NCBI GenBank assembly: GCA_045598045.1
Contig: JAZLLG010000045.1
Span: 1-43,803, forward strand
Direction: 5' to 3'
DNA length: 43,803 bases
Source of the DNA: RGIG3528 sp045598045
GTDB taxonomy: Bacteria; Bacillota; Clostridia; Lachnospirales; Lachnospiraceae
Positions 15,805 to 24,497 of this stretch are shown here, piece by piece. The notes beneath the pieces are model-generated. The model made no database searches. It saw nothing but the letters and a program-made list of their open reading frames with translations, and was not told the origin of the DNA. Made by a program: the position numbers and the translations under genes. Each line of letters begins with the position of its first letter. The first letter of the stretch is position 1.

Positions 15805-18507
15805 ATGAATAAAGAACTTGCAAAAAACTACAATCCCAAAGACCTGGAAGACAGGTTATACAAGAAGTGGGAGGACAATAAATACTTCCATGCAGAGCCC
15901 GATTCAAAGAAGAAACCTTTTACAATCGTAATCCCGCCTCCGAACATTACGGGACAGCTTCACATGGGACATGCTCTTGACAATACCATGCAGGATATTC
16001 TCATCAGATACAAGAGAATGCAGGGATACAACGCTCTTTGGCAGCCCGGCACTGACCATGCAAGCATCGCAACTGAAGTTAAAATCATCGAAACGCTCAA
16101 AAAGGAGGGCATTGATAAGCATGACCTCGGACGTGAGGGTTTCTTAAAGCGCGCCTGGGAGTGGAAAGCCGAGTACGGCGGACGTATCGTAAGCCAGCTT
16201 AAGAAGCTTGGTTCTTCCTGTGACTGGGACAGAGAACGTTTCACAATGGACGAAGGCTGCAATAAAGCCGTTGAAGAAGTTTTCGTTAATATGTACAACA
16301 AAGGCCTTATCTATAAGGGCTCACGAATCGTAAACTGGTGCCCTGTATGTAAGACATCCATCTCCGATGCGGAAGTTGAGTATGAGGATCAGGCAGGACA
16401 TTTCTGGCACATCAAGTATCCTCTTGTAGAAGAAGACGGCAGCATAAGCAAGACACAGTTCCTGGAGTTTGCAACAACAAGACCTGAAACAATGCTTGGT
16501 GATACTGCAGTTGCGGTTAACCCTTCCGACGAAAGATACACAAATCTTGTTGGAAAGTTTGTATGGCTTCCTTTCGTAGACAGAAAGATTCCCATCATTG
16601 CCGATCCTTATGTTGAAAAGGATTTCGGTACAGGCGTGGTAAAGATTACTCCCGCACATGACCCCAACGATTTCCTTGTTGGAAAACGCAACAACCTTCC
16701 CGAAATCAACATCATGAACGATGATGCCACCATTAATGAAAATGGTGGCAAATTCTCCGGAATGGACCGCTATGAAGCAAGAAAGCAGATTGTCAAGGAA
16801 CTTGACGAGATGGGACTTCTTGTTCGCATCGAGGATTATTCCCATAACGTAGGTACACATGACCGTTGTAAGACAACAGTTGAGCCGCTCATTAAGATGC
16901 AGTGGTTCGTTAAGATGGACGAGCTTATCAAGCCCGCTGTTGAAGCTGTTAAGAACGGTGATATAAAGCTTATCCCCGAAAGACTTGACAAGACATACTT
17001 CAACTGGACAGACAACATCAAGGACTGGTGCATCTCACGTCAGCTTTGGTGGGGTCACAGAATTCCCGCTTGGTACTGTGATGACTGCGGAGAAATCACC
17101 GTAGCAAAGACAAAGGACGCTCCTTGCAAGTGTCCTAAGTGCGGAAGCGCAAAACTTACACAGGATCCCGATACGCTTGATACATGGTTCTCATCCGCTC
17201 TCTGGCCTTTCTCAACACTCGGCTGGCCGGAAAATACGGAAGACCTTAAATACTTCTATCCTACGGATGTTCTTGTTACCGGTTACGACATCATCTTCTT
17301 CTGGGTAATCAGAATGATTTTCTCAGGCTATGAGAACATGGGAGAGAAGCCTTTCCACACAGTTCTTTTCCACGGACTTGTAAGAGACTCACAGGGACGT
17401 AAGATGAGTAAATCACTCGGCAACGGCATCGACCCTCTTGAAGTTATTGACAAGTACGGCGCAGATGCACTTCGTTTCACTCTCATTACAGGTAACGCAC
17501 CCGGCAACGACATGCGTTTCTACTGGGAAAGAGTCGAAGCAAGCCGTAACTTCGCAAATAAGGTTTGGAATGCATCACGTTTCATTATGATGAACATGCA
17601 GCAGCTTGAGGAAAAGGGTATCGATTATCTTTCATTCAAACCCGGTTTTGACAAGCTTGAGGATGCAGACCGCTGGATTCTTTCAAAGCTTAATACATGT
17701 GTTAAGGAAGTTACCCAGAACCTTGATTCCTTCGAGCTCGGCGTTGCTGCTCAGAAGGTTAATGACTTCATTTGGGATGATTTCTGCGACTGGTACATCG
17801 AAATGGTTAAGCCTCGTCTCTATGGTGACAACACGGATTCAAAGATTGCCGCAATGTGGACGCTTCGCAGTGTACTTACCGATGCATTAAAGCTTCTTCA
17901 TCCTTACATGCCTTTCGTTACCGAAGAAATATTCTGCACTCTCAAAGAGGCAGAGGGTGTTCTTGAGCAGAACGAAACCATTATGACTTCAGAATGGCCT
18001 GTATATAAGAACGAGTTAGCTTTCGAAAAGGAAGCAAAGGACGTTGAGCTCATCAAGGCAGCTGTTAAGGGTATCCGTGATGTTCGTACACAGATGAACG
18101 TTCCTGCAAGCCGCAAAGCTGAAGTATTCGTTGTTTCAGAGGATTCAGACATTCTTTCAACCTTTGAAAACAGCAGAAACTTCTTTGCAACATTAAGTTT
18201 TGCATCCGAAGTAAAGCTTCAGAAAGACAAGGCAGGAATTGACAACAACGCTGTTTCAGCAGTTATTTCCGGAGCAACATTGTTCATTCCTTTTGCAGAC
18301 CTTGTTGATATTGACAAAGAACTTGAAAGACTTTCAAAAGAAAAGACACGTCTTCAGGGCGAAATCAAGCGTTGTGAAGGAATGCTCAACAACGTAAACT
18401 TCACTTCCAAGGCTCCTGAAGCAAAGATAAACGAAGAGAAGAACAAGCTCGAAAACTACAAGAGCATGCTCGCTCAGGTTGAGGAAAGATATGATCAATT
18501 ACGATGA
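15805..18507 (+). CDS. valS: Valyl-tRNA synthetase
   Basis: The 900-residue enzyme charges tRNA-Val with valine in the cytoplasm. It is a full-length class I synthetase: the HIGH-type motif HMGH lies at residues 53-56 after PPPNITGQL, the KMSKS motif at 533-537, and the editing domain carries TTRPETMLGDTAVAVNP and GTGVVKITPAHDPND. A zinc-knuckle-like insertion, with cysteines CDDC and CKCPKC at about 424-450, precedes DTLDTWFSSALWPFSTLGWP. The C-terminal coiled coil typical of ValRS (tRNA-binding arm) is present. Codon use is more biased than in neighbours, as expected for a highly expressed gene. The AGGAAAGG site precedes the ATG at 15805. Its 3' end overlaps the small gene at 18491. Confidence 0.98.
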   Translation: MNKELAKNYNPKDLEDRLYKKWEDNKYFHAEPDSKKKPFTIVIPPPNITGQLHMGHALDNTMQDILIRYKRMQGYNALWQPGTDHASIATEVKIIETLKKEGIDKHDLGREGFLKRAWEWKAEYGGRIVSQLKKLGSSCDWDRERFTMDEGCNKAVEEVFVNMYNKGLIYKGSRIVNWCPVCKTSISDAEVEYEDQAGHFWHIKYPLVEEDGSISKTQFLEFATTRPETMLGDTAVAVNPSDERYTNLVGKFVWLPFVDRKIPIIADPYVEKDFGTGVVKITPAHDPNDFLVGKRNNLPEINIMNDDATINENGGKFSGMDRYEARKQIVKELDEMGLLVRIEDYSHNVGTHDRCKTTVEPLIKMQWFVKMDELIKPAVEAVKNGDIKLIPERLDKTYFNWTDNIKDWCISRQLWWGHRIPAWYCDDCGEITVAKTKDAPCKCPKCGSAKLTQDPDTLDTWFSSALWPFSTLGWPENTEDLKYFYPTDVLVTGYDIIFFWVIRMIFSGYENMGEKPFHTVLFHGLVRDSQGRKMSKSLGNGIDPLEVIDKYGADALRFTLITGNAPGNDMRFYWERVEASRNFANKVWNASRFIMMNMQQLEEKGIDYLSFKPGFDKLEDADRWILSKLNTCVKEVTQNLDSFELGVAAQKVNDFIWDDFCDWYIEMVKPRLYGDNTDSKIAAMWTLRSVLTDALKLLHPYMPFVTEEIFCTLKEAEGVLEQNETIMTSEWPVYKNELAFEKEAKDVELIKAAVKGIRDVRTQMNVPASRKAEVFVVSEDSDILSTFENSRNFFATLSFASEVKLQKDKAGIDNNAVSAVISGATLFIPFADLVDIDKELERLSKEKTRLQGEIKRCEGMLNNVNFTSKAPEAKINEEKNKLENYKSMLAQVEERYDQLR

Positions 18508-18640
18508 AGAGCTTCAGAAGTTTCAGCCCAGCCTTGAAATTGACGAGGCTGAGGATGCAATCTTCAGAAACGACATGACTGATGTCTCTGACATAATCGA
18601 AAAGTTAAGCAACCCTAACAGTAAAGGAGCAAAGCAATGA
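18491..18640 (+). CDS. Small 49-residue acidic protein
   Basis: A 49-codon frame starts with ATG at 18491, inside the last codons of valS, and ends with TGA at 18638-18640, overlapping the next start in an ATGA arrangement. A GAGGAAAG at 18481-18488 can act as ribosome site. The product is acidic, begins MINYDEELQKFQPSLEIDE and contains DMTDVSDIIEKL, reading like a short helical protein. The frame exactly fills the valS to zinc-ribbon gap with overlaps at both ends, which argues for a genuine translationally coupled gene rather than chance. Function is unknown; it could serve the zinc-ribbon/TPR protein downstream. Confidence 0.7.
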   Translation: MINYDEELQKFQPSLEIDEAEDAIFRNDMTDVSDIIEKLSNPNSKGAKQ

Positions 18641-19884
18641 TCTGTCCGAAATGCGGGGCAAAGATTGTCGGAAGACGACGCCACTGTGACAACTGCGGTG
18701 CTGACATTGCTGCTCTGGACAGGCTGAGAAAACTCTCGAACCGCCTGTACAACGAAGGCCTTGAAATGGCTTCCGTGAGAAATCTCACGGGAGCTGTTGA
18801 AAAGCTTCGTAAGAGCCTTGAGCTTAACAAGGAAAATATAGAAGCAAGGAACCTCCTCGGCCTTGTATATTACGAACTTGGAGAAAGCACAAACGCTATC
18901 TGCGAATGGGTTATAAGCACAAACCTGAAAAAAGAGGAAAACGACGCAGAGCGCCTTTTAAAACTTGTTCAGGCCGATGCAGCCGAATACCAGAATGTCA
19001 ATGCGGCAGTCAGAAAATTCAATATGGCATTGGAACTTGCCAAAAACGGAAATGAGGATATGGCGGTTATTACCTTGAAAAAGGTTATTTCATTCAATCC
19101 TCATTATGTTAAAGCGCATCTTCTTCTTGCACTTATATATATTAAAAACTGTGAATATGAGAGAGCTAAAAAGCTTCTTAAACATATTTTGAAAATCGAT
19201 GTCGGCAATGTGACTGCCAGACGTTACATTAACGAAATAAAGCTTACTGTTGCAAATGTCGGTCGAAAGCAGGAAAGCAGTCCCGCACAGGATGACTACG
19301 ACTACACGGGAACAGGCTCTTCCAAGGGCCGGATTTACACCGATGATAAGCCTAATTTCCTTTCCGTAATTACATTTTTCATAGGCCTTGCCGTAGGCGT
19401 TGCACTTATTTATGCGATGGCTGTTCCGAGCATAAAGTCGGACCTTCGCAGAAGCTACGAAGAAAAAGAGCGTATGCTTGGTGCGGACGTAAGTGCGGCA
19501 AATGCCGAGAAATCGTCTCTTGAGAGTCGTATCCGCATACTTGAAAATGAAAATACGGATTTAAAGAGCCGGCTGCTTGTGGAGACAACAGAACCGGTTG
19601 TTGAAGAAGCACCTGACTATGCACCTTTTCTGCAGCTTTACACAGACTACCTGAATCTTTGCGATGAGGTGATTTTTCCCGCAACTTCGGGTAAACTTAT
19701 AGACGAAGAGGGTTTGAAAAGAATCAATGCATTTAACGGACGTCTGATTGCGTTCGATATGTCTTCTCTTGAAGATGAGAATGCCAAAGGGCTTTATGCC
19801 ACTATGGCAGAAATGATTGGTACTTATGCAACCGGAACAGGCGAGGAGCCGGAAGCGACTCCGACACCCACTCCTGCTGCATAG
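18637..19884 (+). CDS. Zinc-ribbon, TPR and coiled-coil membrane protein
   Basis: The 415-residue product starts with a zinc ribbon made of two CxxC pairs (Cys3, Cys6, Cys17, Cys20). Tetratricopeptide-like repeats follow at about 30-205, for example NIEARNLLGLVYYELGE and HYVKAHLLLALIYIKNCEY. After an acidic linker comes one transmembrane helix (about 245-267), then a coiled coil (about 270-310), a helical extracytoplasmic segment and a short TPTPTP tail. The TPR part should be cytoplasmic and the coiled coil outside. Its start overlaps the stop of the 49-residue gene. Function is unknown; neighbours are phosphodiesterase and cell-wall enzyme genes, so an envelope role is a fair guess. Confidence 0.75.
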   Translation: MICPKCGAKIVGRRRHCDNCGADIAALDRLRKLSNRLYNEGLEMASVRNLTGAVEKLRKSLELNKENIEARNLLGLVYYELGESTNAICEWVISTNLKKEENDAERLLKLVQADAAEYQNVNAAVRKFNMALELAKNGNEDMAVITLKKVISFNPHYVKAHLLLALIYIKNCEYERAKKLLKHILKIDVGNVTARRYINEIKLTVANVGRKQESSPAQDDYDYTGTGSSKGRIYTDDKPNFLSVITFFIGLAVGVALIYAMAVPSIKSDLRRSYEEKERMLGADVSAANAEKSSLESRIRILENENTDLKSRLLVETTEPVVEEAPDYAPFLQLYTDYLNLCDEVIFPATSGKLIDEEGLKRINAFNGRLIAFDMSSLEDENAKGLYATMAEMIGTYATGTGEEPEATPTPTPAA

Positions 19885-19894
19885 CGGAGGAATT

Positions 19895-20767
19895 ATGGGG
19901 ATTTTTCTACTTATACTTTCAAGAGCTGCAATTGCCGTTTCGGCGCTTTTGCTTTGCCTTCTGGTTGTATATTTTATTCTTGTATGGCCCGGCAGAAAAA
20001 GAAAAAAACTGCAGGACAGTTTCCTGGGCTTCTGGTATGCCCATCGCGGTTATCACGATAATAAAACCGATGCCCCCGAGAATTCACTAAAAGCTTTCGA
20101 GCTCGCAGTGGAGCATGGCTTTGGTATAGAACTGGATGTACAGCTCACAAAGGATGAAAAGGTTGTTGTATTCCATGACAACGATCTCAAGCGGGTATGC
20201 GGTGTTGATGCTCCTGTCAATTCAAAAACATTTGAGGAACTTCAGGAGCTTTCACTGCTTTCTTCAAATGAAAAAATACCGCTTTTCACCGATGTTCTTA
20301 AAGTTATAGGCGGAAAAGTGCCCGTTATTGTTGAAATCAAAATGGTTGATTCAAAGACCCGTGTCTGCGAACTTGCCAATGATATATTAAAGGATTACAA
20401 AGGACAGTTTTGTATTGAGTCCTTCCATCCTTTAGCCGTGAAGTGGTTTAAGAAGAACCGTCCCGAACTTATGAGAGGCCAGCTTTCTGCGAACTACAAA
20501 AAAGAAGGCGACCTGGAAAACTTTGGCGCCTGGCTTACCCATTTCCTGCTTACAAACATTGTTTGCAAGCCTGACTTTATCGCCTATTCCTGCAAGTCTG
20601 CGGACAATGTGAGCTTCAGACTATGTACGAAGTTGCTCGGAGCACTTCCTGTGGCGTGGACCATTAAGTCAAAAGAGCTTCTTATGGAAGCAAAAGATAA
20701 ATATAAGATATTCATTTTTGAGGGATTTGACCCTTCGAAAGTGGAAGGGTTCGGAGGCTTGAAATGA
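19895..20767 (+). CDS. Glycerophosphodiester phosphodiesterase
   Basis: The 290-residue protein has one N-terminal transmembrane helix (about 8-30) and a GDPD TIM-barrel domain. Family signatures are AHRGYHD with His50, APENSLKAFELA, the metal-binding IELDVQLTKD (Glu79, Asp81) and VVFHDNDLKR with His94, then VPVIVEIK. Such enzymes cleave glycerophosphodiesters, from lipids or teichoic-acid-type polymers, to glycerol 3-phosphate and an alcohol. The true start is the ATG at 19895, with GGAGG at 19886-19890; an upstream in-frame ATG at 19817 falls inside the preceding gene and is unlikely. The last four bases overlap the amidase start. Confidence 0.92.
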   Translation: MGIFLLILSRAAIAVSALLLCLLVVYFILVWPGRKRKKLQDSFLGFWYAHRGYHDNKTDAPENSLKAFELAVEHGFGIELDVQLTKDEKVVVFHDNDLKRVCGVDAPVNSKTFEELQELSLLSSNEKIPLFTDVLKVIGGKVPVIVEIKMVDSKTRVCELANDILKDYKGQFCIESFHPLAVKWFKKNRPELMRGQLSANYKKEGDLENFGAWLTHFLLTNIVCKPDFIAYSCKSADNVSFRLCTKLLGALPVAWTIKSKELLMEAKDKYKIFIFEGFDPSKVEGFGGLK

Positions 20768-21771
20768 AACTGCCGGGACATATGGCAACAGATCAGGAAA
20801 AAAAAGAGAAAAAGAAAAAAATACTGATAATCTCATTATGCTCGAGTGTGGCGGCACTTGCCATAGTGAGCATCATTCTGCTTTGTGTGGCAATCAATAA
20901 GCGTGTCAGGGAAGCGGAACTTAGGCCGCAGCCAACGTCGGACGTACAGGTGAAAACAGTGACTCAGGCACCTAAAGCAACGGACACACCAACTCCGACT
21001 CCTACAAGCAAGGTTTCAAAGTGGAACGGACTCGGAGTGGCAACTCCCACGCCTACGCCCACAATAAAGCCTTCCGATACACCTACTCCGACAGTTGTGC
21101 CGACCAGGGGCCCCACGGTGCTGCTTGATCCGGGACACGGCGGTAATGATGGCGGTACGAGCGGCTATCGGGACGAAAGAAGAGAAGATGGTTCTCATTA
21201 CTGGGAATGTGATATAGTTCTGGACATCGGACTCAAAGTCAGAGAAAAGCTGGAGGCACTTGGCATCACGGTTATCATGACGCGTGATGAGGATTTCTTC
21301 CCGGGTACGCCGACCGAAAGAGTGGTGTTTTCATGCACTCAGGACATAGACTGTCTGGTAAGTATTCATCTGAATTCGGCACCTGATTCAACAGGGACCG
21401 ATATAACCGGTACCGAAACATGGTATTGCACAAGTATTACAAAGGATGTTAAAGCCAGACTTGAAGAAGTACTTACGTCGGAAGAATATGAATCCTACAC
21501 AAATGATCTTCTCGAAAAAAGAGAAAAACTGGCATCCTTCATTCAGAATGCGGTTATTTCAAAAACCGGTTCAAAGGACAGGTACATAAAGCCTACCGAT
21601 GACCTGGCTCTTGTAAAGAGCATCTACCCTTCGTGCCTCGTGGAATGTGAATTCCTGAGCGCAGATGAAATTTTCCCTAAGCTTATTTCCGACGAGTACC
21701 AGGATCTCGTTGCGGAAGGCATTACAAATGGAATTGTTAAATACCTGGATTGGGCAGGAGTTACAGATTAA
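20764..21771 (+). CDS. N-acetylmuramoyl-L-alanine amidase (Amidase_3)
   Basis: The 335-residue product has a basic N-terminus, one membrane anchor or uncleaved signal (about 20-41), a threonine/proline-rich spacer (about 60-115) and an Amidase_3 catalytic domain to the C-terminus. Zinc-binding landmarks are LLDPGHGG with His125, a glutamate in WECDIVLDIG and the histidine in SIHLNSA; the catalytic glutamate is expected in LVECEFLS. It would cut the bond between N-acetylmuramic acid and L-alanine in peptidoglycan on the outer side of the membrane. It overlaps the GDPD gene by four bases and the MFS-carboxypeptidase gene by one base, forming a tight envelope operon. Confidence 0.93.
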   Translation: MKLPGHMATDQEKKEKKKKILIISLCSSVAALAIVSIILLCVAINKRVREAELRPQPTSDVQVKTVTQAPKATDTPTPTPTSKVSKWNGLGVATPTPTPTIKPSDTPTPTVVPTRGPTVLLDPGHGGNDGGTSGYRDERREDGSHYWECDIVLDIGLKVREKLEALGITVIMTRDEDFFPGTPTERVVFSCTQDIDCLVSIHLNSAPDSTGTDITGTETWYCTSITKDVKARLEEVLTSEEYESYTNDLLEKREKLASFIQNAVISKTGSKDRYIKPTDDLALVKSIYPSCLVECEFLSADEIFPKLISDEYQDLVAEGITNGIVKYLDWAGVTD

Positions 21772-24488
21772 TGAATGAATCAAAGTTAAGCTACAAAAAC
21801 ACCATAATAGCAAGCTGCATATCATATGTCGTACAGGCGATTGTAAACAACTTTATGCCGCTTTTGTTCCTGACTTTCAGAAGTGAGTTTGGTCTCTCTC
21901 TCGGGAAAATCAGCGCACTTATAGGAATTAATTTCCTTGTCCAGCTCATTATGGACCTTATTTGCACAAAGGCAATAGACAAGATAGGTTATCGTACATC
22001 GATTCTTATCGGCCATGTATTTGCATGCATCGGTCTTCTCGGACTTGCGTTCCTTCCGTTCAAAATGCAGCCTTTTACGGGATTACTTATCAGTACCGTA
22101 TTATGCGCGATTGGCGGCGGAATCATCGAAGTGCTTGTAAGTCCCATGGTTGAGGCTGCACCCACTGAAAATAAAGAAGGAACGATGTCCCTTCTTCATT
22201 CCTTCTATTGCTGGGGACAGATGCTTGTCATCCTCATAAGTTCAGCTTTCTTCGTAACGCTTGGTATCGGAAACTGGCGTATTCTTGCTGCGGTATGGGC
22301 ATTTATTCCCGCGCTTAATATGCTTTACTTCCTCTTTGTACCTATTTACAAGCCTGTTGAGAAGGGCGAAGGCCTTAAGACTTCTGATTTGCTTGCAAGT
22401 TCAGCGTTCTGGGTACTTTTCATTCTTATGTTCTGTGCCGGAGCAGCCGAGCTGTCCATGTCACAGTGGGCATCAGCTTTCGCGGAGTCTTCACTTCACA
22501 TTTCAAAAACAGTCGGTGATATTGTCGGACCATGTCTTTTTGCGGCATCCATGGGAGTTGCAAGGCTTCTGTATTCCCTTTACTCCGATCGAATAAAGCT
22601 TCAAAGATTTATGGTATACAGCGGAGCACTTTGTGTATTTGCATATATTCTTGCTATCGTATCGGGAAGTGCTTTTTTCTCACTTCTCGGTGTAATACTT
22701 GTAGGCTTTTCGGTAGGAATCATGTGGCCCGGTACATATTCACTTGCGGCTGCCAAAATTCCTACGGGCGGAACGGCACTCTTTGCACTTCTCGCCTTTG
22801 CAGGTGACATCGGCTGCAGTGCCGGCCCGACACTTGTCGGTATCGTTGCCGGAATTGCAAAAGACAATCTTAAAATCGGCCTTATTGTTGCTATAGTTTT
22901 CCCTCTTATTCTTGTTCTTACGCTTATGCTTGTAAACCGAAAGCTTGCATCAAGAATAGTACGAAACAGGGGAGTATGGATGGCATGCGCCGTTGCGGTT
23001 GTAATCATAGCTCTTTCCGTTTCCTTGAAGGGATGTAATGTCCCCGGAGGCGCAGAAACGACACCGACTCCCACAACAGCTGTTTTGGATGTTACAAAGA
23101 CACCTGTTCCGGACGATGGCAACCCTACAACAACCCCTGAAAATACACCTCCGGTTGTGGCTACCGAAACGCCGACCCCTGCTGTTGAAGCTACGGAGAC
23201 ACCGGTTCCGACCGAAGCACCTGTCGAGACAAAGGCTCCCACAAATACGCCTGTACCTGAAGAAGGCAATTTTGAAGGCGTAACCATTAAAGATGTTTCC
23301 AAGACTGTATATACAACTTCCGGTCTGAATATGAGAAAAGGACCGGGTACACAGTACGATAAAGTACTTGTTGCTAAGGAAAACGAAGCTCTTAAGGTAA
23401 CCGGTGAGTGCAGTAACGGATGGCTCAGAGTTGAAAAAGAAGGTAAGACGCTTTATGTCAGCGGATACTATACGACAGAAGTAGAACCTTCTGAACAGAC
23501 ACCTACACCCACTCCTACAAAGAAACCTGAAGCAACCGCAACTCCTGTCCCGACGGAAGCTCCCGAGGCAACGGCAACACCTGAACCTACGAAGAAGCCC
23601 GAAGCAACGTCAACGCCCGTGCCTACAAAGGCACCTGTTGCAACAGACGGTATTGAGGCTTACAGCGGCTTCACAGGAATTGCATATGTTGTAGTAGATG
23701 CAGAGACAGGTGACGTCCTCGTTCCTCCGAAGAATGCAAATGTTCAGTTAAGGCCCGCGTCTCTCACAAAGATGATGACAGCTCTTGTAGCTGTTGAAAG
23801 CGGAATGGATCTTTCAACACTTATCCCGTACCCCATCGAAGCAATGCGCTGGCAGGGATACACGGATCCTGCAGGTAATGAAATTATCAAAGCCATTGAT
23901 AAAGATATGGATTGCTATGAGTGTCCTATCGGCACCGAACTTACTCTTGAGGACTGGCTTAACGTTATGCTTCTCCTGAGCGCGGCTGATGCGGCCGATA
24001 CCATTGCAGTCGGTGTAGGCGGCGACATCAACACATTTGTCAATATGATGAACGCAAAGGCTCAGGCTCTCGGTATGACAGATACTCATTTTGATAATCC
24101 TGTCGGTGCAGACCAGTCAAGCGGATTCTATTCCACATATTCATCAGCCGCAGATATGGCAAAACTTGCCGTTGCGGTACTGAACAATCCTACACTCAGA
24201 AAAATAGTGGGAAGTGCAAGCTACGTTAACTCAACAGGCTACGAAAAAGAAGGCAAGCCTGTTAAGAATATCAATCTTCTTATTTCAAACAGTGATTACA
24301 AGAGTGACCTTTTCACATGTACCGGTTTGAAGACAGGTTTCACCGATGATGCGGGACAGTGTCTTGCAGCAGCAGGAAGAAACACAAACGGAACAGAGTA
24401 CATTGTTGTTGCACTTGGTGTTGATTCCAGAAAGGGTTGCGCCGAGCAGGTTAAGAAGATGCTCGAATACATGTTTATAAACTATTAG
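21771..24488 (+). CDS. MFS transporter fused to SH3 domain and D,D-carboxypeptidase
   Basis: A single 905-residue frame joins three modules. Residues 1-400 hold twelve hydrophobic helices of a major facilitator transporter. A thirteenth helix (about 402-422) ends in LKGC and would bring the rest outside. TP-rich linkers flank an SH3-like domain (about 510-572, with GLNMRKGPGTQYDKV), and a penicillin-binding-protein-like D-alanyl-D-alanine carboxypeptidase (peptidase S11) follows from about 640: SLTK at 664-667 and KTG at 854-856 are intact, whereas the SxN position reads SAA (737-739). An internal ATG at 22980 with AGGGGAG at 22968-22974 could start a separate carboxypeptidase with its own signal peptide. 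The ATG at 21771 is preferred over a TTG at 21750. Confidence 0.85.
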   Translation: MNESKLSYKNTIIASCISYVVQAIVNNFMPLLFLTFRSEFGLSLGKISALIGINFLVQLIMDLICTKAIDKIGYRTSILIGHVFACIGLLGLAFLPFKMQPFTGLLISTVLCAIGGGIIEVLVSPMVEAAPTENKEGTMSLLHSFYCWGQMLVILISSAFFVTLGIGNWRILAAVWAFIPALNMLYFLFVPIYKPVEKGEGLKTSDLLASSAFWVLFILMFCAGAAELSMSQWASAFAESSLHISKTVGDIVGPCLFAASMGVARLLYSLYSDRIKLQRFMVYSGALCVFAYILAIVSGSAFFSLLGVILVGFSVGIMWPGTYSLAAAKIPTGGTALFALLAFAGDIGCSAGPTLVGIVAGIAKDNLKIGLIVAIVFPLILVLTLMLVNRKLASRIVRNRGVWMACAVAVVIIALSVSLKGCNVPGGAETTPTPTTAVLDVTKTPVPDDGNPTTTPENTPPVVATETPTPAVEATETPVPTEAPVETKAPTNTPVPEEGNFEGVTIKDVSKTVYTTSGLNMRKGPGTQYDKVLVAKENEALKVTGECSNGWLRVEKEGKTLYVSGYYTTEVEPSEQTPTPTPTKKPEATATPVPTEAPEATATPEPTKKPEATSTPVPTKAPVATDGIEAYSGFTGIAYVVVDAETGDVLVPPKNANVQLRPASLTKMMTALVAVESGMDLSTLIPYPIEAMRWQGYTDPAGNEIIKAIDKDMDCYECPIGTELTLEDWLNVMLLLSAADAADTIAVGVGGDINTFVNMMNAKAQALGMTDTHFDNPVGADQSSGFYSTYSSAADMAKLAVAVLNNPTLRKIVGSASYVNSTGYEKEGKPVKNINLLISNSDYKSDLFTCTGLKTGFTDDAGQCLAAAGRNTNGTEYIVVALGVDSRKGCAEQVKKMLEYMFINY

Positions 24489-24497
24489 AGGTAATTT

